A DNA stretch of 64,000 bases from Kingdonia uniflora (GCA_014058105.1 JACGCM010000393.1:396501-460500), one strand, 5' to 3'. Counted from the stretch's first letter, positions 25,513-39,020 are shown. Numbers and translations are program-made. Notes: generated from the sequence alone by a model not told the origin.

Positions 25513-28500
25513 AAGGTTAAGTAATTTCAAGACTGTAGCTGACTATAACTCAGTACTACAGAAAATTCTTTCGGCAAGGAGGCTTAATGATGATTATGTC
25601 TTCGAGGAAGAGGTTTTGCAAAAGACTATCTCCACATTTCCATATTCACGGGCTACTCTCAGGGACCAGTATACAAAATTAGAATTCAGTAGTCATGCAG
25701 ATCTGATTCAAGTCTAGCTCACTGCGAAAGAAGATGGCACATTTGTTTTTAAGAAAAACAAGAGGAATCCCCCTAGGAAAATAAGACCAGTTGCACAGAA
25801 AATCAAATCTTATGATAAAGACAACCACGAATAGGGTTCTGGAAGTGGGAATGTGACTGAAGGTGGGAAATTGGGGATTCCTAAGGCCTCAGATGAGAAA
25901 CAGGTTTAAAAAGGTTGGTAAACTACAGACAATGAAGAAGATCAAGAAGCTAGATTTAGAATCTCCTTGCTTGATATGTGGGGCAGCTGGACACTTGGTA
26001 CGAAGCTGCAAGACACAAAGGGTGCCTAAAGTCAAAGTCTAGGCTAAGCACATCACCGCTGACATAACTTATGTCACTCTGAAGTTAGTAGCGTCAAAAT
26101 TCTTCAACGACATAGATGCGCCCCGGTATGGATCAACATACGGAGTAATCCGTAGAAATATCACAATAGACATGAGATATCACAGCAGAAAGTACTAGTA
26201 GTTTCTTTTCTCGCAAAGACTTGATTTACTTTTTGTTTGTATTTTGATTATGTTATGAACAAATCATTTATGTTTCAATAAAGTTCTAGTGACATACATG
26301 AGATTTTCATTTTGTTGTAAATTGTGATTATTCGAATTTATTGTTTGAGAAGTAGTTAAATTTCATATATGATAGTTGATCTACTATATACAACCTGCCT
26401 ATGGATCTATTTGCTCATTGAGCATGACCGATAATCGGATGAGTGGCGACACATGTCTAAGAGATATTAGTACCACACACTCGATCCTTTTGAGATATGA
26501 ACATATTTCTTATCTCTAACTTTTTACATCGGGGATGTCACGAATATCATTGGCACGGCCAACCTGATAGAACGCATTGAGTGCGTCATGTTATTACTCT
26601 CCAACGGTACGATACGGGGTATCTAGTCAACTTTATATACAAGTAAATCCATACGGATTTTACTGAGTGTAGGGAGATACATGATAATTCTTATTACGTC
26701 ATGACTATCGGAGAAAATGACAGACAAGGTTTTGTGCATTCCCTACATGTCTAAAGGTTATAACACACTATTGGAACGGTTTTCAATACACTCCTCATGG
26801 ATAGTATAGTGAGGAGGATTATCGGGATTACATCTCAACTTTCCTTAAAAGGAGAGAAGATCCATAGAGTGTACATGTAATGATTGCTTTCAAGGAAAGT
26901 TTATTTTTCATCCTAGTATGACCAAGGTGGAATGGGACCTTCAGCCTTTGCTCCAAACCCATCCATGGAGGCACATGTGGACATATCCATTCACATAGTG
27001 GCCTACTTGAGTATTTATGGTCATAATAGACGCATCAAGGAGATGGTCTTACGTTTGCCTATTATTAAAATCTAGGAATACAATGTTAGCACGACTTCTC
27101 ACTTAGATCATTCGATAGCAGGCTGACCAGTTCCTGGATTAACCGATCAAAGTTGATCGATGCGACTTCGCAGGGGCTTGGGAGTTGGACTCACAGATTT
27201 TTGGTGATTATTTTATCGTTAAATGGGATAGATGATTAAGTATCATGAGTACCTCATACGATACCCAACTCGGAATTGACGGAGAACCTAATAAAGCGAT
27301 TTAGGATAATTGTTAGGCCACTGTTATTACGATCATAGCTTCCGACTAGTGTGTCGGATATGTATTTTGCTCCCGTAGCACTGATTAGGGTTCATCTCAT
27401 AGCAAGTCATCAAATTATTTTATCCTAAAAGCGACAAGTAACTGGGTCGGAGCCCGGTGTCGCCCATCGACAAAGATTTGGATGTTCCATACAGGTGCCA
27501 ATCGCACCACCACAATGTATGAAGATGGAACCCTCAACGTCGGCCTTGTATTATGTGGGTTATGATTCGCATCTATCACTAGATATTTGAAGCCCACTGG
27601 TGACGTATGTATTGTAGGACAGATAATTATCACTTTGATGAGATGATATTCCCAGCATTAGGGGGAGATATGACAGTCAATGTTGAGGATGTTTCCCAGA
27701 GGTCTTAGAAAATACCATCGTTGTCTCATCTACATCTCTTAACATAAGTTAGGTGATAATAAGTTTCAACATATTAGAAATCTCCAATAGGTCGTAAATA
27801 AATTGCCAGACACATTCATAGACACTATTAAAGTACCGTAAGTATATGTACATGCAAGTAATTCACCTACACAACTGAACGTTCTGGGGGAATTAGTATT
27901 GCAAACGAATCTGAGGCTTGCGCTTAGAGGGAGCATTGTTGGAAGAACGTATTTTGAGCCGGGGAGGTGCAGAATATGGAACAAATATGATTAATGGTGT
28001 TGTCGGTTCATCGAGGATCGAACCACCAATCGACGAGGCAATAGTAGCTACGCGACCAGTTGATGCATTACGAGACAAGCCCGAGGTGGCACATACGTAT
28101 GATAATAAGAAGATCTCGATCTATTAAAAGTTTGTAATAAGCACAACGTAGGATTGTTCAGTAGAGATTTGTCGACAAGGTATTCATATTCGTTGTTGTA
28201 CTCGTAATCAAGGATGAGGATTCATAACCACTTATTGTAAACGACTGTGTGTTGTTGTATATTGGCCAAAGTGGGCATTTTGAATCCAAGCGGAGCTCAG
28301 CTTGCTAGTATAATACGAAGTGATACCATTGAGCTTGTCGGTTATAAATGGGAATAGTACGGAAACACGATTAACTTGGAGAGATAATTTGGCCCAAGGC
28401 AAGACTAGTTGCCTAGGAATTCTTTAAGACATCTGGCATCGATTGCAAACCTATTATCCGGTTATGGATACTATAATGTTTCGGTACTGATCAGTCTGTC

Positions 28501-28620
28501 AAGTTATCAAGGACAAGCTAGATATGCGTCTGATATAAATACCACGTATCTATATGGGAAACTAGATACAGATATCTACATAAAGCAACTTGGGGAGGTA
28601 TAAGCTTCTGGAAGCAATTA
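25513..28620 (+). mobile_element. Copia element E, decayed, plus strand
   Basis: The plus strand shows gag with a Cys-His knuckle (C-x2-C-x4-H-x4-C near 25977-26020), a protease-region stretch (about 26430-26620), integrase-like pieces (about 26820-27400), the post-integrase region (27450-28140) and the start of reverse transcriptase (28440-28610, with TTYLYG-LDTDIYIK). Almost every segment has stops and frame changes. Its post-integrase region resembles that of element F (minus strand, 44850-48330), so both belong to one family. No LTR of its own was recognised. Confidence 0.75.
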
Positions 28621-31000
28621 AGCCCAATACAAGAAGTGTGTACGTAATAAAACTGTAAAAATTATAGTTGACTTGAAGCAATCAGGGCTCATGAGACATA
28701 ACAAGTTGACTGAGTATTTGAAGGTCGGAGACTTTGCAAATATTTTTATCTTTTCATGCGTTCTTATTTAGAAATTGTACTGACTAGAAGGCAACGCCTT
28801 TCTGGGCAAAAAACCCTTGGGCAAAAAGTTGTGTACTGCAAATAGCATTTAAATGCTAAATAGTCATGGTATACAAAAATATCACGGTCCATCTATAAAA
28901 TCCCAATGAATCAAGGTGGATGCTGTTTCGTGGACATCTATTGATGATAGTATAGATAACCTAGCTTACTTAAATTAGATATCCAAACGAGTACTGGATC
29001 TAAGGTTAAGGTTTAAATCAATTTTGGTCTAAAAGACTTGAAAATCCATTATGTACTCCACGCAGAATAACATAAGAAATGGGGACTACACATTGCCGAT
29101 CCAGATATCCTCTCTCGAAGAAGCCAAACCCAGCAGGATCTAGCTTTTAAATTAAAATTCCCAATTTATGTTGTCAAAAACCTCAAACATATGTTGCCCC
29201 ACACCAGCACACCTTTCAGCAGAAGCAATCATTTTGGTAAAAATCTTATAAACTACTGAACATATGCTGTAAAAAAAAATTAGCTAGAGATGCGCCATTA
29301 AATTCAATAAAGCATCTGCAGGAGATAAATTCATGGGTATACTCCATAAAGCATCCAATAACCCCTTAAAAGTTAGAGAAACTACTAACAAAGCATTATC
29401 TGCTCCATATCCTCTGCAACATAAAAATATGATACACCCTCCAACATAAAAGTATCTGCAACCACATCCTCTGCAATAAGGATCTCAGAGTAGTACGTAA
29501 TAGTAGCTTGATGAATCTGCTCCATACAATCAATGTTGACTCTATCAGGTATTCCTCAATGTGATGGAAAACCCCTGAAAACTAAACAAAACAAATAGTC
29601 AATGTAATGAAAAACCTTGGATCAGCTGAAAGATAAGTAGAACGGAAACAAGTCCAGAATTAATATCTTCTATTATTTAAACCAAAGATAGGCATAATTC
29701 TTCACTTAACATTATACAAAATTAACAAGAGCATGAATCAAAGGTTTCATAAAATCAAAATTATTCACTCCTTTTGATTTGGGTGTAGTGTGGCACATTT
29801 CCAGACTCCGGAGGTCAAAAGTTCCATACACAATAGTTACAGTAGTGGTGGATTTCCTACCTATTATGAATAAAATCCACAGGGCACCTGTTGTAACATA
29901 AAAGGTGCGCAAGGATTTCAACTCACTGCCTCCATCCCTCCCTCGCCTGCCAACATCGGAAAATTTTCTCTGTGCTTTTTATCACAATTGGCTGAGGCTC
30001 ATCACTAGTGGATTTTACTTAAATAAGAGATTTCTGCAACTCGAAGTAATACACGATGGTTGTCCCATTCAGACTAAGTCTTGTTACATCTAACGTGTTT
30101 GATGAATTAAGTTCTTCCCTTTGGTAATATTGGGGAGTAGGGTGTGTTGTTCTAGGTCGACAGATCCTCGCTATAGGGTTAATGGCTAATGTGAGTGTTG
30201 ACCTATGCATTACACTGTGTGAGCCATGTGTTGCCTGTATGCTGGGTATGGAGTACGACCATGTGACATGGGACTATCTTGTATATCTGCGGACTAAGGC
30301 AGATTTTGGATATAAATGGAGAGGTGGGCAAGGAAATGCAATCTTCTGCCTCTTTTCCAGGACAGTAAATGGTTCTACGGCTGGTTACTTCAAGACATCA
30401 AGAGGAACTCCTGCAGCCTATAAATCAACACTTACCCACATGGAAAGTCATACTAACTGACACTAAAGTTGGCGTGGGGTCTCCCAATAAGTTTATCATT
30501 AATATTGGCAGGCAACCCACATAATCTTAAAAAGATCTATTGTTTGGAACTTCCTACTCTTTCAAGATCAGGTATTAATAAGTCCTAATCTGTCAACTCT
30601 CCTCTTAGATAATAGTCCAACATAAATACTTATTTGATATAAAATGTTCATGATATCTTTGCCCTACAAGAAAATAAATAGAAGGAATCAAATATCCAAG
30701 GAACTCGCCAAGCTTTAATGTGAGAAATGCATGGTGCACATGTAGCATGTACCCCTTTGCTATGCCATTTATGGAACTCAAAGCACAAAGAGGTTCAACT
30801 CAACCTCTTGCGCGCATATACCAGTGGTGGCCATTTCTAGAACGGAAAAAAATCGCCATGTGCACTAGATGGAAAAAGATATTAAGTTGGCTCTTGTCCT
30901 TTTCCTCAAGTTTTTTTATTGAGTTCCTAGAACATGAAGCAAAACAAATAATCCTCAGACCTTCAAAGTATACTCGTTCCTTTTCACTGAAGGAATATTG
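28620..31000. other. No gene recognised
   Basis: Several short ORFs (for example 30182-30460 plus, 92 codons, Cys-rich start; 30720-31001 plus) lack known motifs or exon signals. A part near 30855-30950 is repeated in altered form near 34635-34710, so this stretch belongs at least partly to the duplicated tract that follows. Confidence 0.45.
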
Positions 31001-32469
31001 AAGGGAACAAAAGGTTGTCATTGTAGCTGTAAGGTAAGGGGTTTAAAATCAAAATTCATACAGGTTTAAGCAAATCTGCCTCAACTAACGTTTGAAGTGG
31101 TAATAGCAACATGAAAAGCCCCCCCAAAATATTTACAACTTTCAAAGGTCCTATAAAAGTAGTCAACTGACAATAATTTGAGAAGAGGAATCTAAACTGA
31201 TACCTAGTTACAGAAACAGTAGTCTAAATCCAGGGACTACTTATTTAGTCTGAGGTGATGCCCTAATATTGTCCATGTACACCACCATATAAAGCTTTAT
31301 AATACCTTCTCATTCTGTAACCAGAAGATGAAAGAAATCGTTTCCTAAATCAGTTATCTATATGGGTCCTGCTGTTTTCCACATAATCTAAACTCGTTCC
31401 TGCCTAAATGGTATCCCACATTTCCCTTATTACTTTCTTAACCAGGCTCCAGGTCATCTAATGCGGCTCGAAACTCTTGTCAAGGCGTTTTCGACAAACG
31501 TCCCATACTTCTTTATGATTCGCACATCATCATCTACCGCTTTTATTCAGACGATTTTGTAAGGTGGTCCTAATACTCTTTCATCCCATATGCAAATGAA
31601 CGCTATAATTTTTTATTCTTTTACAAGTTTCTTTTTTTGATGGGTGCTAATATTGTTTCTTCCCTTATTATGAGAAGAGTGATCTCAAAAGTGGTCCTTA
31701 GGCGCCCACGTAAATGACCTATTGGTTGGATCGGTCCTCAATACCAGGCCAAGTCCAGAAAAATCAGACCAGCACTGAGACCCTGTTTTAATCAACAGTG
31801 TGCCACCTATCTTAAACGAGTAAACTCGCCAAGTCAATTCACTAACCCAAATTTATACATTTAAATCAAAGAGGGTAACCTCTTTATTCTATGCACGACC
31901 TACCTACTTGGTATGCAGAATAATTACAAATACACTATTAATGCAGCTTTTTGTGCCTAATTTGCAACGCATTTTACATGTCATCTTTGGTTTAATTCCT
32001 TCACACGATTCTGTGTGAGAAGAAAAGGGGAAGTCTGGAAGCTGCAGTCACTTTAACAAGAGATATCCAAGTCAAAAGTTTCACATTAATAAAAGGATAG
32101 TGATTTCCAGTGTGCTTTTCTAGTGTAATCCAAAATAAAAGTACATCTCAACATCAATTGGGAAGTTTGCAGAACAATATAATTTGGTATAGTCAATCTG
32201 CGCCAAAATGACTTGCCAAACTTGTTGTGCAAGTAATGTCTATGAGCCTGAGTCACTGGTTGGGCAACTCAAATCTAGGGATACAGTACTGGGAGTTTTT
32301 CCCCAGAGGGATAGTTTGACTTTGGCTGCTAATAAACAATAGAAATTAGACTTATAACTTTGGAAATTAAATTAACTTTCTTCCTAACCCTCAATTCTGG
32401 CCATTAGGATCAAAGTAAGGTATAATTCTAGTTTCGATCAAATATAATGTGGATCAAACCAGAATATCT

Positions 32470-32494
32470 CCCCCCCCCCCCCCCCCCCCCCCCC
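32470..32494. repeat. 25-base C run
   Basis: An uninterrupted run of 25 cytosines on the plus strand. It lies just before the duplicated block starting at 32538, but the partner block at 35937 has no such run. Confidence 0.95.
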
Positions 32495-32537
32495 TTACAT
32501 TTGACCGATGATTGTCGCATACTTTGGTATATCACTT

Positions 32538-33145
32538 TCTTCCTCAAGTTAGAGCAGCTCTAGAGTTTTTTAGTTTTGTTCAATAAAAACTACCAATAGC
32601 AAAGTAAGTTAGTAGACATATTAAAACAAGAAATATTGTAAGAGACGACTCAATTTACGTCATTCTTAAGTATTGACCAATATCCTTCTTTGAATAAATA
32701 AATTTAGTTGACATACTTGTTATAAAAATAAGTCTTAAAACACATTCAAAAACAGAAAGAACTTACCTTAGAGTCAGAACCTTCTGGGCATTCAGCATTC
32801 TCTATTCTAAATATAATAAACATAGTTGCAGTATGTCGGTGTACTGAACAAGGAAAAAAAAAACAGTAACTGATTAGTTGGCAATTATAATGAAACAATC
32901 TATAATAATAATAATAAACAGATTAAAAAAAGATAACGGAACTCAGTTACTACTTCGAAACATAGTTTGGATATTTTGAGAACTAACTTGCTGTAGAAGT
33001 CACGTCTAGTTTTTCGATACTTGTTGCACTGCAACTAACTTTTAGGGTAAAGCATCTCTAGACTTAGATAACACTACAACACTAAATGCTGGGTTTTACA
33101 TTGTTATTGACATAAAAGCACCTAATAATAAACCAAGATCCTTAT
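32538..33145 (-). repeat. Duplicated block, copy 1 (partner 35937-36605)
   Basis: Starts CTTCCTCAAGTTAGAGCA and shares with 35937-36605 the order of all landmarks: TTTGTTCAATAAAAA, ATTGACCAATATCC, GTTGCAGTATGTCGGTGTAC, TAGAAGTCACGTCTAG and the TTTACAT core at the end. It keeps an open exon-like segment with a GTAAGT donor on the minus strand. Confidence 0.85.
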
Positions 33146-35936
33146 TTATAAACGCAAGGTATTTGACGAGCAAACTCTCACTACAAGACTCACTACAAAG
33201 CTACTCAAGGGAAGGAAAATAAAATAGATGAATACAGAGCTAGTCACACTACATGATAGATACCAAAAAAGGGGAGAGAAGCTTCGGTGGGATACAATAA
33301 AGCAGGAGATGTTTGACGACAAAACACTATATTTCATAACAGAGAAAAATTCTCCGGATCTTTCCCAGATTGATCAGAAAAAAGAGTCATAATACATTGA
33401 TACTAACCCCTTGGAAGAACATAAAAACATACAATATGGATAAAACATAAACAATATTAGCCCAAATTGAGAAAAAATATTAAAAAAATGTAAAAGCAGT
33501 TTGAGTTTGGGACATTTGAAAAGAGTCTTTGGATAAATAAAAATTAGGGTATTTGACTTGGTAAAGAATTAAAAGTACTGGGGTTTCTTTTCTTTGCTTA
33601 CATGTCATGTAGCTTTTTCTCTCTTTTTTCGCCAAATACCCCCAACACCGACTGTTTAATACTGTACGTTTTAAATGCCAAAACCCTAGATTCTCATACA
33701 AATCTGATTTCTTACTCAAAGAGACTGTATTCTAAGGTTCTATCTATGAACTTATTATTACATTTAGTAAATTATTAGTGTAAATATATGTTTATGACAG
33801 TGAAGACAGCTTAATTTTTATGTTTATTTAAGTTCTTACTTGTCTGGGTTTAATAATAATATCAAGCACTTTCTTTTTCCGAATAGAGGCAGTCTTATAG
33901 TACACTAGCATATTAGCAAAAGTGTTACTAAAGACCACTTTCCTACCATCTTAAATTGACTCAACTGGACTTGGCCATGTATTAAGTGCTTATCGATAAA
34001 TCATGGTATTCACAAGTCACAACGAAAAGACGATGCCAACAGTATGCAGACCAGATACCCTATATGTAGCCACCCAACAAAACATAAATGTTATGATGAG
34101 ACGAACAACATCTAAAACATAAACCTGACTAAGGGGTTGTTTCATCACGGTTTTTTTTTAAATGTATTCTTTTTTCATATAAAGCAATTTGCTGCACTAA
34201 GAGATGTTAATCACAACACCTTATCAGAAACTTCTCGAACCCAGTATCGTAAATGCAAGGCTCTCCCATATTCATTGTGGTCAATCAAATATCAGAGAAA
34301 GCGTGAACATTATCTTTGTTGTCTTACATTACTCCAAAAATTTGCACAATCTAGCTTCATCCTCCTTCAGTTATAGCTCGTCCTTTCTATGACATAATTT
34401 CTTTTAAAAATAATTCGAAAGATATCAAATTCTATAGCCACCTGCTTCCCTAGTAAGCGTCTAAGCCATCTGTATCACAATCAATACAAATATCTTATTT
34501 ATAAAGCAAAACTAAGATAAAATACAATGAATATGCATTGTGAACTGTGGCCGCTCCATTTGAATTATTTTCTTCCATGGGTAAATTGCAATCAGAGACC
34601 AAACTATGCTTGATGTCATAGCACTAAGAATGGTCCCATGCACTAGATGGAGAAGGGTGAGACGGATTTCATTTTATTTTGTTCTCTTCCGCAAGTTCTT
34701 TTTTCGACATAGTTCCTGGGAGTATCCAACTTTCACGCAGTGGAAACAACCGATCCATGGACTTCAATACTTATGCCTGAGGTGATAATATCCGCATGTA
34801 TAGCCCCAAAAAACAGCATTTCCAGTGATTAATGGTGCTAATCAAAATAGACGATTGACAATTTTAAGAGATGAATCCAACCTACTATCCAAGTTACTGT
34901 ATTAGTAAAAGATCTGAATTCCAAGGACAATCTGTCTAGTGTGATGTAATGTATTATGTATCACATCTGTCCAAGTGTGCCACTAGGGATTAAATCAATT
35001 ACCTATACTTATCTATTCACTTTGCACGTAATTGAGACTCATAAACTGGTAACCGAATTCTACCTATGCTTTCACAATCAAGCTCTACACTTTACAAATA
35101 TTTAAGGAACAGCCTTATAGACATTGTTTTGAGAGATAATCCTAGTATACCTTGCAAATACTCATTAACTTCTTCATGATCATGCAGCATCATCAACAAC
35201 CTCCTTAGACCCTGTTTGCAAGGTGATTCTAGTACTCTTTCTTCCACCTTATGAAAAAATTTACTGGCATTGACCTAAACAGCAGGCTTAGTCCAGAAAG
35301 AATCAGACTAGTCCACTTAGTTTCTTCAATCTGCACTATTGCCCCTATTTGTGTCAACACTATCCGTAGTTTAGGTGACTTGGGAGACTGAACAAGTCAT
35401 GTCTACAAGTCTCAGTAACTAGCGTATAAGTCCGTCCCACCCACTTCAAAGGAAAATTAGGAGAGGGCACTATTTAATAGAAATTAGACTTATAACTCTG
35501 AAATTGCAATTCTCCCCTTGAGTCAAAATATTCTTAAGTGTAATTCTAGTTTGATTCGTATCATGATGTCATCAAAAGCTAGAATACTATGTCGCTTGTT
35601 CCTCAACTTAGAGCATTGATACACTTTGCTATTCTTATTCAAGATTACTAACAGTACAACGCTAAACACCAAGGTTTACATCGTTATTGACATAAAAGCA
35701 TAAAAATAACAAACCAAAATATCTCTTTACAAAAAACAAAAAGAAAGACGAACAAATACGCAACTAGTAAAAAGAACAAGTTTTTGTTCTTTATTTGCAG
35801 TGGACCTTCTCTCCACCATGTCCTAAATACTGTGCCACTTACTCATGTAATAGAAATATAAAAAATAAAAAAATAAAAATTTATTCTAAAAATATCTACA
35901 AAACTAAAGAACAATTGAAAAAGGATACTTCAAAAT

Positions 35937-36605
35937 TCTTCCTCAAGTTAGAGCATCTTTAGAGTTTTTTTATTTTTGTTCAATAAAAAGTACCAATGCA
36001 AACTAAGCTAATAGACACATTAAAACAAGAAATATTGGAAGAATACTTCAAAATAATTAACACTGCAAATAGAGACCACAATTTACGTCATTATTGAGCA
36101 TTGACCAATATCCCTCTTTGAATAAATATATTTAGTTGGCATACTTATTATAAAAAAGAAGTCTTAAAAAACATACAAAAACAGAAAGAACATACCTTAG
36201 AGTCAAAACCTTATGGACATTCAGCGTTCTCTACTCTAAATATAATAAGCATAGTTGCAGTATGTCGGTGTACTGAAGGAAAAAGAAAAATAGTAAATGA
36301 TTAGTTGGCAATTATGATGAAACAATCTATAAAAATAATAAGCATATTAAGAAAAGATAAGAATAAACATTTTGAAACTCAGTTACTACTTCGAAACATA
36401 GTTTGAATATTTTGAGAACTAACTTGCTGTAGAAGTCACGTCTAGTGTTTTCAGTACTTGCAGTTACAGTGCAACTAACTCTTATGGTAGACATCTCTAG
36501 ACTTTGATAATTTTATTCAAGATGACTAATACTACAACACTAAACGCTGAGTTTTACATCGTTATTGACATAAAAGCACAAAAATAAGCATCCAAAATCC
36601 ATATT
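35937..36605 (-). repeat. Duplicated block, copy 2 (partner 32538-33145)
   Basis: Second copy, slightly longer because of an insertion near 36035-36080. On the minus strand the exon-like segment near 36205 carries a stop (NAECP then TAA), so this copy is the more decayed one. Confidence 0.85.
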
Positions 36606-38009
36606 TATAAAGTCTAAACTATGCGCAAGGTACCTATTTGATGAGTAATTCTAGTTTGAATACTATGTTGTTTTTTCCTCAACTTGGAGCACCTATACAA
36701 TTTGTTATTCTTATTCAAGATTACTAACAGTACAACAATAAACACCGGGGTTTACATTGTTATTAACATTAAGGCACAATAACAACAAAATAATTGAATA
36801 AACAGCATACGAAACTCACTTGTTTTTGTTGGTTTTCAAAATCGATCTTCACCGCAGCATAGAGCATATAATCATATACTAAGAAAACAGAAATTCTTGC
36901 AAACTACTCCTGTAATAGAAATATACATAAAACACATTAAAATTATTCTAAAGATATCTACAAAACAAAAAGAACAATTGAAAAAAGGAAAAGCATCAAA
37001 CCAGTCCACTTTGTCTCTTCAATCTGCATTATAGCCCTATTTTTGTCAACACTGGCAGTAGTCTAGGTGAGTTAACAAATTATATCTACGATTCTCAGTA
37101 ACTTACGTGCAAGTCCCTCCCACCCACTTCAAAGGAAGATTAGGAGAGGGCACTATTTAATAGAAATTAGACTTATAACTCTGAAAATTGCAATTCTCCC
37201 CTAGGGTCAAAATATTGTTTAAGTGTAATTCTAGTTTGAATCGTATCATGGTGTCATCAAAAGCCAGAATACTATATAGCTTTTTCCTCAACTTAGAGAA
37301 AGATACACTTTGCTATTCTTATACAAGATTCCTAACATTACAAGGTTAAACACCAAGGCTTACATCGTTATTGATATAAATAAAAGCAAAATATCTCTTT
37401 ACAAAAAACAAAAAGAAAGACTAGCAAATATGCAACTAACAAAAATAACAAATTTTTGTTCTTTTTTGGAGTAGACCTCTCCACCATGTCCTAAATATTG
37501 TGCCACTTTCCTATTCGCATTCAAAATTACTAACAGCAGAACGCTAAACACCACGGTTTACATTGTTATTGAAATAAATAAAATAAACAACATACAAAAA
37601 CTGAAACACACACAAAAATAAATAAACAACATACAAAAGCTCACCTGTTTTTGTTCCTATTCAAAATAGACCTTCACCGCAGCATAAAGCATATAATCAT
37701 ATTCTAAAAAAATAGATATTCTTGCGAACTACTGCAATAGAAAAAAGAATATACATTAAAATTATTCTAAAGATGACTACAAAAAGAAAGAAAAAACAAT
37801 TAAAACAAGAAAAGAAAGAGAACCAAACCCCAGATTATGTTGTTATTGAAGCCGCCCCCGATCTCAGATTAAAACTATTTTGTCGTTGAGACACCATGAA
37901 ATGATGAAACGACCTGAAATGAGGAACAGTTATCTCCTTGTTTCCTGGAACATATCAAATCAAACCTGTTATTTTAGATTTAAAGGAAACCTTAACAAGA
38001 TGACTTCTC

Positions 38010-38160
38010 AATGAAAGTTACTCACCGTGGTTCTTCGGTGGTGGGATTCGCGGAGGCAATGATGTCGTTGTTATCGGAGCCTCCCCTGATCTCAGATTAA
38101 AACTATTTTGTCGCTGAAACGATATGAAATTCCGAATGCTACCCTCCATGTTCCCTATAA
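38010..38160 (-). pseudogene. Paralogue of the first-exon 3' end
   Basis: On the minus strand a short open segment with SFQRQNSFNLRSGEAP and TSLPPRIP ends at a GTGAGT donor. The last part matches the end of the exon at 38310-38604 (SLPPRVPRHKN then GTAAGT). A third, shorter copy with QRQNSFNLRSG lies near 37840-37900. These are serial duplications of one exon end. Confidence 0.5.
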
Positions 38161-38309
38161 CATAAAAATTGAACTATTAACAAGAAGTGTTACTTACCGA
38201 GGTTCAGATTAAAACTATAACATACGATATGAAATTCAGATTAAAACTATTTTCCTCCGATCTCATTATTTTAGATTTGAAGGAAACATTAACAAGAAGT
38301 GTTACTTAC

Positions 38310-38604
38310 TGAGGTTCTTGTGTCGCGGGACTCGCGGAGGCAATGATGCCGTCCAGGGTATCGGAATGTGGGTCTGTGTTAGTGACGCCCCAAGTCTAAC
38401 CTCAGAGGAAGAGTTCGAAGAAACCCCAAGTCCATCAGAGGAGGAAATTGGGGAAACACCATGTCCAAGATCAGCTTCGGTTGAAACCCTAATTAGAGAT
38501 TTAGGCGAAACCCTAAATAAATTAGGGCAAGATGGGGAAGAATCTGCAAATATCCGTTTCCTTTTGTTTCGACACTCACCAAAATCGAAATCCATCACTA
38601 TCAC
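38310..38604 (-). CDS. First exon of an unrecognised minus-strand gene
   Basis: Open from ATG (38604, or the ATG at 38595) to a good donor CA|GTAAGT at 38310. It encodes roughly 95-98 residues: an acidic start (MDFDFGE), a basic cluster (NKRKRIF) that could be a nuclear signal, a Ser-rich middle, and SLPPRVPRHKN at the end. Upstream are a TATAAATA box and a GA-rich leader of about 90 nt, so the transcription start is well placed. Later exons should lie to the left in the duplicated tract, but I could not assemble them. The opposite strand also has a 100-codon ORF without promoter. Family unknown. Confidence 0.5.
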
Positions 38605-38724
38605 TCTCCGAAATTCTTAATTCTCTCTCCACTCTCTCTCGTCTCTCTTAAAAGTTTCGAATCAGAAATAAGAGAGGGAAACAATCAAGGCATAAAATGG
38701 GCCGGGTTCGAGCGGATCAGGGTG

Positions 38725-38732
38725 TATTTATA
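38725..38732 (-). promoter_or_regulatory. TATA box (TATAAATA) for the exon at 38310-38604
   Basis: On the minus strand TATAAATA lies about 120 bp before the ATG, followed by a pyrimidine/GA-rich leader. A damaged second copy of the same promoter (box changed to TATGAATA) lies at about 43636-43690. Confidence 0.6.
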
Positions 38733-39020
38733 TCCATAGACTAAAACGGATCAAGGAAAACACTTGAAAAATAGGGCCCAAAGACATAATAATCAAGATA
38801 AAAGGGAGGCCTGTCAAGTAGGGTGAGCCAAAGGCAGGCCCGACCCATATACTAAAACGGCACGGGCCCATTTCAGAAAAAGGTCAGACCTTGAAGGGGA
38901 AGGTTACATGAAGAAGACAAAGGGAGTGGCGTCACCTATTGTTTGGAGGCCATGTCAGCCGTAAGCTCAGCCTGTAACCTGACCTATAGTTTCGAATCCA
39001 AATTGGGAGAGGGAAACTAA

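Larger units (their letters stand above)
31000..38309 (-). repeat. Internally duplicated tract, probably remnants of a minus-strand gene
   Basis: Blocks of a few hundred bp recur two to four times in one orientation: 32538-33145 with 35937-36605; 35320-35720 with 37005-37390; 30855-30950 with 34635-34710. A core of about 60 bp ending in TTTACATCGTTATTGACATA occurs near 33093, 35673, 36551, 36750, 37359 and 37556. On the minus strand this core can encode F-Y-V-N-N-D-V. A minus-strand exon-like stretch encoding NAECPEGSDSK with a GTAAGT donor lies near 32763-32800, and its partner near 36190-36230 has a stop. The first exon at 38310-38604 lies directly upstream in the same direction. I do not recognise the product. 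Confidence 0.6.

Noticed and set aside
28409..28603. 64-codon ORF as a host gene
   Set aside because: Its C-terminal half (TTYLYG, DIYIK) is copia reverse transcriptase of element E.
31000..38300. CRISPR-like array because of regularly recurring short cores
   Set aside because: The cores are unequally spaced (about 200 to 2,600 bp), the spacers are related to each other, and the DNA is plant nuclear; segmental duplication explains it.
38318..38620. Plus-strand 100-codon ORF opposite the exon at 38310-38604
   Set aside because: The minus strand has TATA box, leader and splice donor; the plus ORF has none and is a shadow.
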